64,000 nucleotides of DNA from Macrophomina tecta (Eukaryota; Ascomycota; Dothideomycetes; Botryosphaeriales; Botryosphaeriaceae), in the NCBI GenBank assembly GCA_024180945.1, contig JAKSGN010000007.1, forward strand, positions 4,836,001-4,900,000, written 5' to 3'. Below the pieces are notes generated by a model. The model made no database searches. It saw only the letters and a list, made by a program, of their open reading frames with translations, and was not told the DNA's origin. Both the position numbers and the translations under genes were made by a program. Within the stretch, counting starts at the first letter, position 1. Each line of letters opens with the position of its first letter. Shown piece after piece: positions 1-12,898 of the stretch.

Positions 1-3000
1 GCATAGCGCACGAGGTCGCCCGTGCGAAACATGCGCTGGCTGGTGGCGATGCCGTTTCCCGGAGCCCACCGCGTGTACCTGTCGGATCCAGGCACCAGGA
101 AGCTCTTCGCCGTGCGTTCTGCGTCGTTCAAGTACCCCCCTGCAGCATTGACAGGCCCCTCGACCACGAGCTGGCCAACCACTCCGACAGGCGCCAGGCG
201 CGTGCAGTCTTCCGCATCTGCCACCCAGAGCCGGCAGCCCACCGGAAACCCGAGATTCGGCGGCTCTCGCACGCCCGGGGCGAGGGTGCCGGCGACGCAC
301 AGCGACGATTCTGCCGGGCCGTATGCGGTTATAAGGCGCGCGCGGTGCGCCCAGCGGCGCAGTTCCGTCTGCTGCAGCATCTCGCCGCCCAGCATGAGCG
401 TGCGCAGTCCCGGCAGCTCGTCTGGCTCCAGCTGGCGTCCCAGCGATGGCGTGACATGAACGTAGTTGGCTCGCAGACGAGCAAAGGCGCCCGCGAAGTC
501 TCCCATGCGGTCGGCATCTGAGGGCACACAGACGCAGCCGCCTTGCATGAGCGTGGCCAAGTTGTCGCCTACGCTTGCGTCGAAAGCGTAGGCGGCAAAT
601 TGGAAGACACGGCTGCCGGGATTCACGTTAAGGCAAGGGCCGAAGGCTTCAAAGCTCGAGGCGAGGCCGGAGTGGTTGTGCAGGATAGCCTTTGGCGTGC
701 CCGTGCTGCCCGAGGTGAACATGACGCATGCGAAGTCGTCAGGAGTACATGTGTCGTTGGGAGGCTGGCCGGTGGGCAGCCGGTTGACGGTGCTAGGGGA
801 CAACTGGATGATCCGGTGCACATGCCCCTCGAAAATGTTTGCATGAGCTGGACTGCAGACAACAACCTTCGCCGACACCTGTGCCGCCAGCTCTTGCACC
901 CGAGACGCCTGGTGCTGCACAGGATCGAGCAGGGCAAAGGCGGCGCCGCTCTTCAGGACCGCCAGCATGGCCACCACTGCCCACATGGATTTCTCAAACG
1001 CAACCGGCACAATCCCCCCAGCAGAAGCGCCCAGCTCTCGAAGCTTCACGGCCACACGTCCGGCATAATCGTTGAGCTGCCTGTAAGTCAAGCTCCCGTC
1101 CCACGCACACACTGCTTCGGCGTCTGGCGCCGCAGCAACCCGCTGGCCGATGATGTCGTGGACGCGCCGTTCGATTACGGGCGGAGGGCAGCGGTTCCAC
1201 TCAGCAATTTCCGCATAGTCCTCTGGGCTCACCAGATCCAGCGCTTGGATCTGGATCGGATGCGTGTCAGCGGCAGAGGCGTGCCTCAACAGCTCGTGCG
1301 CCGTGTGAGCAAACTGGTCAACCACTCTCCGCATCTGCACGTGGTTGAGCAGCCGCGGATCGAAGCTCGCGTTGATCTTCACTCCCCCCCGGCACGGCGC
1401 GCACTCGAACATGAGAGCGTAGTTGTTGAACGTGCCGAGGCCTGCGTCGCGGTCCTTCCGCTCACCCAGCACGCCGCCGCCATCGGCGCGGTGGAGGTCT
1501 TCCTCGCCGGCCCCGGCCTGCACAACAAGCACGTTCTGGAACTTGCAGGCCTCCGCAGCCGCAGGACTGGCCCTGGCAATAGTGGGCAGCCCCACGTGCT
1601 CGTATGGTTGCATGGCGCCTGCCTGTTCCTGGACGCGCTGGAGGAAGCTGGCCGGAGGCTCCGTTCGGTCAACACGCACCCGGAAGGGAACAGTCACGAA
1701 GGTTGGGCCGAGCATCTGCTCAATCCCGGCGATCGGGGCCGTTCTCCCCGTCACTGTGGCCCCGAAGACGACGTCGTTGCGGCCAGTATGAGCCGAGACC
1801 ACCAGCGCCCAGGCAGCGCGGAGCAGGGTTGCCGTGGTGATGGCGGACGGTGCCAGCTCGACGTGGCGCTGAATGAGCGCATCAGCGGTGGGCTCGTGGC
1901 CAGCAGTAGGCAACGCAGGGAAGACGGCGGCATCACAGTCCGAGAGCTCATCCTTCCAGAACTTGACGCCTGCTTCGTCGCGTGCCTGATGCTGGAGGTA
2001 GCGCACGAAGCGATTGAAAGGAGGTGCCTTGAGCGGCGGCTCGCCCGAGTACGCATCCTCGACCGCACGCTCTAGGAGCGCCCATGACCATCCGTCGTAC
2101 AGAGCATGATGCACGGTGAGCACGCAGTGCGTCTCATTGCTTTCGCCGCCGTCTGCCACCAACGCGAACCGCGTGAGGCGATCGCCATCAGCCATGGGCT
2201 GCGCGCGGTCACAGCGTAGGTATTCTTGCAGCCCGTAGGCCGACGTCCACTCGACCTGTTCGTTGGTCACGACCTGAAAAGCCCCATCCTCGGTGGAGAT
2301 GAGACGCGTGCGCAGGATAGCATTGCGCCGTACTGCAGCTTCCCACGAGCGTCTGAACCGATCCAGCTTCACCCGCGCGGGCAGGGTGAAGCTCATCTGA
2401 GCCATCTCCATACCCGGCCGCTTCATCGACACGGCAAGCATCCCTTCCTGCAGCGGAGTGCAAGGGTAGATGTCATCAATCAGTGCGGGGCTGATGCGGC
2501 ACTGGCGACACGCCTCTTGCCGGAGCCCATCCAGGAGAGCCGCCTCGACCAGCGAGAACGGGGGGATCACATCGTCGCCGCGGCCCATCGTCGATCCGGT
2601 GGTGGCTGCGAGACACATGTCCATCAACCGAGGGTGTTGGAAAACAATGGCCATGGTCAAGTGTACGCCCTGGGCCCGCACGGTTGCAACCAGCTTCATG
2701 GCGTCGATGGAATCACCTCCTAGCCTGAAGAAATTGTCATCAATGCTGACACTCTCGGCCTCCATGCCGAGCACCAATGCCCATTGAGCACGCATTTGAC
2801 GCTCCATGGCGTTGGTTGGCAGCCGTTTGTGGCGCGCTGCCTGCGAGAAGGTGGCCAATTGATCGGCCGAGAAGGCGGCAATCAGGGCACGTAGCTGCTT
2901 GCGCTCAACCTTGTGCGAACGGGTAAAGGGAAGACGCTTCAAGGGGACATAGACGGAGGGGATCATGTACCCAGGCAGCAGTTTGGCCAGCTGGCCATCG

Positions 3001-6000
3001 ATCCGATCCCGCAGTGCTGCCCATTCTGAACTCATGGCCGCGTCGCCATCCAGCAGGTTCGCGTTGCCCTCTTCGTGAGGTGCATTGTTCTTGAGGCGGA
3101 TGAAGGCGGCAAGCATTGGCGTGCTTGACGTGGCACTCACTACGACGTCTGACACCACCTCGGCCGATGCTGGCAGGAGGCGTGATATGTGATGATCCAC
3201 TTCGCCCAGCTCGAGACGCTGGCTGCGCAGCTTGACCTGGGTATCCTGTCGGCCAAGGAAGATAATCTCGCCGTTGGAAGCGTACCGTGCCATGTCGCCG
3301 GTGCGGTAGAGCTTCCGGCCGGCGGGCACAGCACCATGCAGGCCGCGAAGCCAGGCAGGGCGATCGACAAATGCGGCCTTGGACTTCTCCGGTTCTTTGA
3401 GGTACTCCCGAGCCACTGTTGGCCCATCGATGACGATCTCGCCCAGGCCACCCAGCGGGGCGCGCTGCTCGGGATTTCCGGGCTCAGTGATGTAGTATCG
3501 GGTAGCTTCGATCCCATGGCCGATGCTGCGATGGTCGCTGCCGTCAATGCCTGGAGACCGCTTGATGCAGCTGGAAACGGTGGTCTCGCTGGGACCGTAG
3601 GCGTTGAAGAGCTGCACACCATGCCAATGTTCAACATCCTGCTCGGCCATGGCTTCGCCTCCGACAACAACCACGCGCAGGCAAGGTACATCGGCCGGGC
3701 TGACTAGCCTTCCAAAAGAAGGCGTGAAGGTTGCGCGCGTGCAGTGATACTTGTTAATGGCTCCCACAACATCATTGTTGCGCTCAAAGTCCGACGGTAT
3801 ACACAAACAACCGCCATGCATGATAGTGCCGAGCATCTCGCCAATACACTGGTCGTAGCTGTGGGAAGCAAAGTGGAGCACCCGGTTTGCCGAATCTGGA
3901 TGCGGAGACAGATCCATGGCACGGCAAGTTGCAGCCGCCGAGGATGAGTACGAGCAGTGCTCGATGATGGAGCCTTTCGGCTTCCCTGTGGTCCCCGACG
4001 AGAAGTGAATGTACAGCGCGTGTCTCGGCGTGACACCCGACGGGGGCAGCCCCTCATTGTCCTTGGGCAATCCAGCAATCATGGACTCTCCAACAACCAC
4101 GACGCGGAGGCTGCCCAACGATTGTGCCAATGATGCATATTGTACTGAGCTGAGAATAAATTTAGCCTCGACGTCTGCCACTATCCCTTGCAGGCGTGCC
4201 GGCGGGTGATCAGGGTCGAGTAAGACGAAGGTACCCCCCGCCTTTATGGTGCCAAGTAATGCCACCTGCGTCCAGAGTGATTTTTCTGATAGTATGGGGA
4301 CGGTAGTCTCAGCAACAACGCCCAACTGGGAAAGGTGCCAGGCAAGACGGCTTGACATCTCATCAAGTTCCGCATACGTGGCATCACCATCCCATGCCTG
4401 TACAGCTACCTTGTTCGGCGATTCACGCACGCGATCCTCAAAGACTTCATGCACGCAACGGTCGACGAATTCGGGCGGTCCTGGCGACCACTGCGCTATT
4501 TGCGCGGCATCGCGGTCCCCAAAAGCCTTGACGTCCTGCAGGAGGGCCAGCGGATCCGCGAGCAACCGTTGGACGACGTGCTCCATCTGATGCAGAAGCC
4601 ACGTGACGTATTGGCCATCCAGTAACACCGGGTCGTAGTTGGCCGTCAGACTCAGCTCCGACTCCTCCACGCGGACCTGCATCGTGAGCGCATAGGAGCG
4701 GACCTCCTCCACCACACGCAGCTCGTCAGGCTGAAAAGCAGCGCCTTCGCGCAGCGTGACAGCGGGCTGCACGACCAGGAGACTCTGGAAGTTGCACGCA
4801 GCATCCGCGCCGGCGCCGAGCCTGGAGATGTTTCGCAACCCGAACTGCTCGTGCGGGATCATCTCGGTCGATTGATCCTGTAGCTGCCGCAAAAAGTTCT
4901 CAACCGTCTGCGAAGGCACCAGGCGCACCCGCACTGGGACAGTGGCAATGGTCGGACCCACCACCTCGTCGATGCCGGGAAGGGGAATGGCGCGGCCCGA
5001 CAGCGTAGTGCCGATGACGACGTCGTCGGTGAGGCAATGCTGCCCGACGAGGATCGACCAAGCAGCACGTATGAAGGTTGCAGACGTGATGTCTGTTCTC
5101 GGAGGCCTCGTGAACGAGCACCGATGAACGAGGACACGGTCAGCTCGTGGCTCACGGCTGGTGGAAGGAACTGGGGGGAAGGTCATGGACTCAAAATCCT
5201 GCAGCTGCGCACTCCAGTACCGCGCGGATAGCTCGCGGTCGGTTTCCATCAGCTTGGAAATGAAGCTGCGGAAGGTGACGCTGGGTGCCACAAAAGCGTT
5301 TGTATACGCCTTCTCAACTTGTTCCAAAATCAGGGGGATGGACCAGCCATCATACACAGCATGGTGCGCCGTGAAGATGAGCTCGAAGTGGTCCTGATGC
5401 TGCACCAGACCGAGTCTTATCATGGGTCCTCCAAACTCGGCAGGCCTCTCCCTGTCCGCGGCTATGTACGTCGTAACATCATCCGCAGAGAACCAGTCAA
5501 GGCCCCCTCGAATGACGGCTTGGACAATCTTGTTGTTTACGGAGACCAGCCGAGTTCTGAGAACAGGATTTGCAGCTGCTACCGTCTCAACCGCAGCTTT
5601 GAACCGGACCATGTCCACGGAAGGCTGGAGCTGGAGTACGTGATGGGCGATGTATGCTCCAGGATCCTTAATGGAAAGAGCCATCAAACCCTCCTGCAGA
5701 GACGTCGAGGGATACAGGTCTTCAATAGCACTGCTGGGGACGCCACACTGACCCGCTGCTGCTGCAAGTGCATGCTTCAATGTCTCGATGGGGGCAATCT
5801 TTCCAAAAAGGCTGAACGGCTCTGCGTCGTCCGGTTCGCTTTCAGACTCCCCAGTATGGCCGGCTGCGTTTGCCATGTCACCCAAAACAGGATTAGAAAA
5901 GACGGTGGCAACGTCAATCTTTAAGCCGGCCTTGCGAGCATAGTTGGCCAATTTCATGGCCGACACCGAATCACCCAGTTGTAAAAAGTTGGACTTCGCG

Positions 6001-8044
6001 TGGAGCCTTTCCGGACGGACCCCAAGCACCTCAACCCACAGCTTCTGCACCAGTTTCTGAGATTCTGTGAGTGGAGGCGAGTCAAGCGCTGTTCCAGGCT
6101 CGCTACACTCCATCAGCAGGTCTGAAGACATCTCAGCAAGGCGGCGACGGTCGATCTTGCCCGTCGCTGTTGAAGGAAGTCTGTTGATCTCGAAAAATGC
6201 GCCTGGGATCATGTAGGCGGGTAACAGCTTGTCCAAGGCATTTCTCAAGCCTTCGGCTGTCCACGTTGGCTTTCCTGAGGCAGACTTGGCGCAGTACTTC
6301 TCGCACACCAGCCCAACAAGAACGCGGCGCTCAGATGCAAGGACAACGCAGACTTGGGCGCGCGGTGGCACACACTGTTGCATGCAATGTTCGATCTGGG
6401 CGAGGTCGATCCTCTGGCCGGCCAGCTTGATCTGAGTGTCACGCCGCCCGATATACTCAATACTGCCGTTCCTGTCCGCGTATTTGACCAGGTCCCCGGT
6501 CCGGTAGAAGCGGCGGTGGCCATCGCCGAAGAATGCTGGCATCTCGACGAACGCCTTTCCAGTGAGGTCCGGATTACCATAGTAGTTACGCGCCATGTTC
6601 GGGCCCTCGATGAGCAGTTCACCTACGGAGCCAATGGGGGCCAACCGCGTGTGGTCTTCGGCCTCGACGATCCACGTTCGACCGCAAACTGCATGGCCAA
6701 TATTGGTTGGGCTGTCTCCAGGGCGCAATGCCTTTGTTGCAGTACACCAAACGATCTATCAAGTACCCTATTAGCGCGGCCTTTCAAAAGGGCATAGGCA
6801 GACGTACACACTCAGTGACTCCGTAAATGTTGATTAGCGTAACGTGAGGCGCCCACCGCTCTAACAGCCTCTCTGACAGCGGCTCTCCGCCCAAAGCAAG
6901 CACTTTCAAGGTGGGCACGTCTTCTGGCATCAAAGCCTCGGCTGCACTTGGTGTGAGGCAGGCGCCCGTTGCTCCAAAAGCTGCCATGGAGCCCGCAAGA
7001 TCGTTTATGCGGTCAGTGTCAGACGGCAGACAGACGCATCCACCAACCATAAAAGTGCAAAACATGTCGCTGAAGCTTGTGTCGAAACCATACCCAGCGA
7101 ACTGGTATGTCCGTGACTCGGACGTGATGTGCATTGCAGCGCCGTGGTCTCTACAGCTCACGCTGAATGCCTCGTGTTCCTGCAAGATGCCCTTTGGCTT
7201 CCCCGTGGTGCCCGATGATTGGACCAGGAGCACACCGTTCTCCGGCCGGACGTCAGAGCAGTGCCCGCCTGCAGGATGCTCTGGGATTGCCGAGAGGAGT
7301 GCATGATCGACGGAGAGTATACGGTTGGAGTATTTTGAGGGTATGCGGGATGCCATTGTTGGAGAGGTAACGGCAATCCTTGCCCCGAAAGCGTCCATGG
7401 CGCTATGCCACTGACTTTGTGGAAGTCGCGGATCCAAGGGCATCACAATGCCACCAGCCTTCATTATGCCTGTTGGGGGTAAAATTGTCAGCGACGTATC
7501 AAGGGTACTCGGCATCATCGTGCTGCTCACCCATCATTGCGACGACAGCACACAGTGATTTTTCAAATGTGAATGCAACTACATCTTCCACCGCCACACC
7601 GTACTTCTTTACCAAGTAGCTCCCGAGACGGCTACTGGCCTGGTCGAGTTCGCCGTACGTCATCTCCCCGTCCCATGAGGCCAATGCGGGTCGACCCGGG
7701 GTGAGCGTGGCCTGGTGCTCAAAGAGTTCGTGGACGCAGGCTCCCATTGGTGCCGTCGCCTTGCGATTCCACGACCACAGTCTCTCGATATCGGCGGCGC
7801 CGAGCATGTCGAACGCTGGCCCGCTCTCGGGCACGCTCTCCGCGGTGCTTGATCGGGTATGGCCAGTGATGTGCGGCATGATTGCGGCGGTGGACGAAAG
7901 GAGGAAGGCCTGGCAACACGAAGGGTAAGGAGCCAATGCAGGAGACGTGGGGGCATCCCGCATGGCAGCGTGCGCCCTGCATATGAGCAGCGGCGCTGGC
8001 ATTCGATCCGCTTGGGAGGAATTAAAGTTGGTAGGCGCTGACAT
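1..8044 (-). CDS. Multimodular NRPS, 5' part (A-T-C-A-T-C-A...), runs off left edge
   Basis: This is a non-ribosomal peptide synthetase that would activate and join amino acids on carrier domains. I read three exons: 7531-8044, 6808-7469 and below 6755 to the edge. Introns are 7470-7530 (61 bp) and 6756-6807 (52 bp); splicing restores the motifs on both sides. About 2,643 codons are present. Approximate domain order: A1 75-590 (SSGTTGKPKG), T1 625-690, C1 715-1120 (HHAVYDG near 857), A2 1160-1670 (SSGTTGKPKG, NAYGPSETT), T2 around 1740 (FFRLGGDSI), C2 1790-2210 (HHALYDG near 1941), A3 from 2245 (FTSGSTGTPK, TAYGPAESS). The chosen ATG at 8044 is followed by about 80 unfamiliar residues and then LGAADIERLWSWN, which resembles a C-to-A linker, so an upstream C domain may have been lost. 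T1 reads LGDS, one residue shorter than LGGDS. At least three amino acids should be incorporated; I do not predict which. Head-to-head with an ABC exporter. Confidence 0.95.
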
Positions 8045-8203
8045 GCATGGTCAGCACATGACGGCGCCTGTTCGGCGATGTGCCCTGCTGACCGGGGGCA
8101 AGGCCGCAGGCCGTTAGTTGACGCATTAGAGCCGCCCATGCCAGCCATTCTCATTCTGGACAGCCCGCTGGTTTCCATTTGCGTATACTGACTTGTCCAT
8201 CGA
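8045..8203. promoter_or_regulatory. Compact divergent promoter shared by NRPS1 and the ABC exporter
   Basis: Only 159 bp separate the inferred start codons of two divergent genes, so both 5' leaders and promoters must overlap or lie partly inside the genes. The stretch contains CGG triplets spaced by eight bases (cggcgcctgttcgg), the kind of arrangement zinc-cluster regulators can bind, but no site can be assigned. If the NRPS start lies in an unseen upstream exon the interval changes. Confidence 0.5.
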
Positions 8204-11200
8204 ATGGCTTCGAACGTTGCATCCAAGGCGGTTGCAGCCGCTTGCGTCATTCCTACAGCTGCTGCCGCATTCTTCGCTCTCAGATGGAGCCAGCGCCAGC
8301 CCAGGGCGTACTCCCGTCTTTCGGAAGCAGGTGAGGAAGAGGATAAGGAGCATCCCGATGAGAGTATCGAGCCACAGCCTGTATCCTCGGCAATAGTTTG
8401 CAGATCGATTGCGCCCATCGGATCTCTCGCTGCTTTCTTCACGGCCGTATGGCTTATGCTTCTATCCTTCAAAAAGCCCCGCGAAATCCCGCGACTGGAG
8501 AGTCTTCTATTCGCATGTGGATGGGTAAGGGATCTGTCTCCCGTGTTCAAGTTCGTTGCTAACCTGGGTGACTGGTGCAGTTTGTGATACTTTTTCAGAC
8601 ATTTCTATTCTCCAAAGAACGTTCTTCGGTCAAGCGCTTCGATATCGGTCTCTCAGTAGCTGGTTCTTGCATTTCTCTCCTCGCAGGTATTGGATTTGTT
8701 GAGACACGAGGTGGCGGCTCCATGGTGCTGGCTGGTACGGTGGAGGCTCTCGCCGGGATCGCAACGGCGCTGGCTGCAATATCAGTGGACAAACAGCCCG
8801 TTCCTCGGCACCAAGGTCGACCAGTCGATGCGCAGGATTCTTGTTCTGCTTGGACGCGGTAGGTCAAGCCAATCTCAGCTGAACTTAGTTTACGTGTGCT
8901 GATAGAACGAAATGAAGATATACGTTTTCCTGGGCGAGGCCGCTATTGAATAAGGCACGAAAATACGAAAAGCTGAATGATGAGGACCTGCCAGCTCTAC
9001 ACCCCTCGGAACGATCTGCTACTCTGTTTCATGGGTTCAAGCGTGAGCCCTTACAACCGCTCTGGCGCGCAGTGATCCAGCACCACAAGCATCGGTTCAT
9101 CCTGCAGTGGGGTCTTACCGCCTTAGAGAGCTTCCTCATGGTCTCACCGCAGTTCTGTTTGTTCAAATTGCTGTCTCTGCTGGAGAGGCGGGCAAGTGAG
9201 GGAGGGGAAGAGACCGAACTGTGGCTCTGGGCCGTAGCACTGGTGTTGTTAAAGACCGCGCATCTCTTCTGTGACTCGTGGTATGCTCATCCAAAAAGCG
9301 AGATGGACGGTGCTGATGGAAGCCATGCAGGATCGAATGGACGAACTTCGCCTTGCTTGCGACACCAATCAGATCACAGCTCTCAGCTCTCATATATGCG
9401 AAGTCTCTCCTCCTCAAAGACGTGAAGACAATGGGTCAAGCTGGGAAGAAGGAGGAACGGAAAGATTCCGTCAATGGAGGTGACGATTTCGAACTGGACG
9501 AGCTCCTACCAGAACATGAGAGAGGAGATGCAGGGAAGGACGACGAGGATACAGAGCCAGCGGTTGCTCAGGAGGCCACCAATTTGCTGGGGATTGACGT
9601 CCAGAGAGTCTCTGATTTCGCTGGGTACAACGTTCTGATTCCAGGAAGTATTTTGAAGCTCATGATCGCCGTGGGATTCCTCGTCAGTCTCATTGGCTGG
9701 TGGAGGTGAGTTAATTCAAGGTCGCGTGTTCTAATGGAAACTGATGCTATGGCAGCACTCTCGCAGGGCTAGCAGTACCTTTAATCTTTCAGCCTTTGAA
9801 TCAAGTTGCAACTCGTGGGTATTCCGGCGCCACAGAAGCTGTTATGGTCATGCGGGACGAGAAAACGCATGTCGTAACCGAAGCGTTGCATGGTATCCGC
9901 CAGATCAAGTTTTCGGCGCTTGAGCCACAATGGCAGCAGCTGATCATGGCCTCGCGGGAACGGGAGCTGGGAGCTCAATGGCGGGCTTTCAAGTGGGCAA
10001 CGTTCATGATCTTTTGCTGGTTGTCAATGCCGATTTTACTAGGCGCGTCCGCTTTGGGAACATACGCTTGGCTGAACGGGCACGTGTCTGCCTCGGTTGC
10101 ATTCACAGCGCTCTCAATTTTCACCACTCTGGAGTGGACGTTGAGCGTTGTGCCTACGACAGTGACGGAATTGATGGATGCCAAGGTAAGCATCAGCCGC
10201 ATCCAGCAGCATCTCGACCAACCGAACGGAAGGCAACCACCCAGTCCCGGTGATGAGGTTTGCTTTGAGGGTGCTGGGATCCGATGGCCATCTGAAGAGA
10301 AGGATCCAGAAGCCTTCATGCTACGGAACATCAACCTGCGTTTCCCGCAAGGCCAGCTCAGGTGAGTGCGTCGAGCGAGACGAAGAGACTCAGCTAAAGA
10401 TTGTTAGTGTTGTCCATGGCAAGACCGGAGCGGGCAAGAGCCTGTTACTACAGGCCATTTTGGGCGAAGCCGATGTAATCGAGGGGACAGTGAGAGCACC
10501 GGTGCCTGAACCTGCCGAGCAAAATGGCGAGTGGATCACGCCAGGAGCGAAAGCATTCGTGGGGCAAGTACCGTGGCTTGAAAACGCATCCCTGAGAGAC
10601 AACATCCTGTTTGGACAACCGTTCGTACAGCGGCGCTACAACAAAGTCATAAAAGCATGTGCGTTGAGGCCTGATTTGAATGTGCTTCCAGACGGGGATG
10701 CCACGGAGATTGGCGCCGCAGGAATCAACCTCAGTGGAGGGCAACGCTGGCGGGTCACCTTAGCCCGAGCCTTGTATTCGCGCGCAAGTATCCTTGTGCT
10801 TGACGACATATTCAGTGCCGTAGACGCGCATGTAGGCCGTCATATCGCTACAAACGCTCTCCAAGGCGAGCTTGCGCGTGGCCGAACACGAATCCTCGTT
10901 ACCCACCACGTCGGTTTAGCAGCACCGCTGGCGGCTTATGTTGTCGAGCTGGACGGGCGGGGCGGAGTCGCGGGAAGCATTTCCCAGCGGACATCAGACC
11001 AGACGGCGGCAGGGCAGGAGCCCGACGAAGCAGAAGAGCCAGGAGAAAATTTTGAAGATGTCGAAATGGGCCGGCCAGAAGCGCGCAAATTCGTTAAGGA
11101 CGAGGGCCGGCAGGAGGGACGGGTCCAGCTGGAGGTGTACAAGGCGTACATGGCAGCCTCGGGGGGTACATGGCATTGGGTCATGATGTTGGGGCTGTAC

Positions 11201-12898
11201 GTGGCATCAGCCTTGTCGGCACTGGCACGCTCGTACTGGATCAAGCACTGGACTCAGCAGGCCGATACTACAGAGGGCAGCGAACACCTGCAATTTTACC
11301 TCGCCGTCTACCTCGCCATCTCGGCATTCGCGTCGCTATCTATGGCGGTCAAGACGCTGGCAGTGCTCCGGTCATCTATCAGAGCGTCCCGAAAGCTGTT
11401 CGAACACGTCACCTACAATGTGTTGCGGGCTCCGATGCGCTGGTTGGATACTGAGCCCACGGGACGGGTTCTGAACCGCTTCGCCAGCGACTTCGCTCTT
11501 GTCGACTCCCGGCTTGCTGGAGACTTCAACTGGTCCGCCCATGGAGTACTATCAGTCGTTGTCATCGTGTGCGCCGCCTTGGTGGTGACTCCACTCATGG
11601 CTTTGCCAGTGGCGGCGCTGGGAGCTGCCTGTATCCACTACACTCGGATCTACCTCGCCGGAGCTCGCGATGTGAAGAGACTGGAGAGCACAGCGCGTTC
11701 GCCGCTGCTGGAGCTCGCAGGCGCGTCACTAGCCGGACTCTCCACCATCCGCGCATATGCCCGCTCCGAGGACTTCCGCCAGAGCATGTTCGCCCGCATA
11801 GACGCGTATGCTCGCAGCTCTTGGCACTTGCTGCTGGCCGCTCGTTGGATGGCTTTTCGGCAAGGCGCCGTTGGAAACGCGTTTGCGTTGTGCGCTGCCG
11901 CTGCGGTGATCTCGTTGCGCGATGCGGATGCATCATTGGCAGGCTTCGCGCTTACGTTCACGCTCGAGTATCCGACCATTGCTATGCAGACGATTGCACG
12001 GTATACGGGCTTCGAGCTGGACATGAGCTCCACCGAGCGGGTGGCTGAATACGTCGCACTGCGTCCAGAGGAGCAAGGTGGTCATTCGGCACCATCGGGC
12101 TGGCCTGCGGAGGGCCGTGTCGAGGTCCGTGGGCTGGTAGCAGGGTACGCACCAGACCTTCCCCCGGTGCTGAAAGGGATTAGCTTTAGTGTTGCACCAC
12201 GGCAGCGGGTCGGCGTCGTCGGGCGTACGGGAAGCGGCAAGTCATCACTGGCACTGGCATTGTTCCGCCTCTTGACTCCTCGCAAGGGCAGTGTTACCGT
12301 GGACGGAGTGGACCTTGCAACGCTGCGCGTCAGTGACGTGCGCAGCCGTCTCGCAATCATTCCCCAGGATCCCGTGCTCTTCTCGGGAACGCTGCGGGCC
12401 AACCTCGACCCCTTTGACGAGCATTCCGACGCCGCGCTGACTGAAGCACTTCGTCGGGTACGATTGCACGAACACTCAGCCTTGACAGACCTCCAAACCC
12501 CCATCGCGCGCGGGGGGTTGAATCTCTCTCAAGGGCAGCGGCAACTGCTGTGCTTAGCCCGTGCCATCGTCCGACGTCCGCGCGTCATGGTGCTTGACGA
12601 AGCCACAAGCGCCGTCGATATGGCTACCGATGCTTTGATCCAACACAGTATCCGGGATGACTTCGCTGATACAACGCTGCTGGTAATTGCCCATCGTCTA
12701 AGCACCATTGCTGATTTCGACAAAGTGCTGGTCCTAGATGACGGCCATGTCCTGGAATACGACCATCCGGCTGCGTTGATGCAGAAGCGTGGGCCTTTCT
12801 GGGAGATGGTACACAAAAGCGGAGAGCGCGCTAAAATAGAGCAGATGTTGGGCAACGGGGATCTGCTGGGTGACGGGCTGTCGGGAGAAGTGGGATGA
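8204..12898 (+). CDS. ABCC (MRP)-type ABC exporter, full transporter
   Basis: ATP-driven membrane exporter, predicted 1,477 aa, the usual size of fungal ABCC proteins. Six exons: 8204-8524, 8581-8858, 8918-9280, 9331-9705, 9756-10361, 10408-12898. All five introns are 46-59 bp and each junction restores a continuous frame. The N-terminus has hydrophobic segments (TMD0-like), then TMD1. NBD1 has Walker A GKTGAGKS (652-659), signature LSGGQ near 756, Walker B ILVLDD, and THH at the H-loop. TMD2 starts near residue 900. NBD2 has Walker A GRTGSGKS near 1252, signature LSQGQ near 1354, Walker B VMVLDEAT near 1375 and IAHRL near 1408. The second exon (8581-8858) matches the family least well and its 3' end is the weakest boundary. 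Position beside an NRPS suggests export of, or self-protection from, the peptide product; this is inference. Confidence 0.93.

Noticed and set aside
543..2075. 510-codon plus-strand open frame opposite NRPS1
   Set aside because: It mirrors the C2/A3 coding sequence of the minus-strand NRPS. Its product is Arg/His-rich without any motif, while the minus strand reads HHALYDG and other NRPS cores. A GC-rich codon shadow.
7660..8550. 296-codon minus-strand frame overlapping the NRPS1 start and the ABC exporter start
   Set aside because: Ser/Arg-rich without motifs, in a different frame from the A domain and crossing the divergent promoter. A shadow frame.
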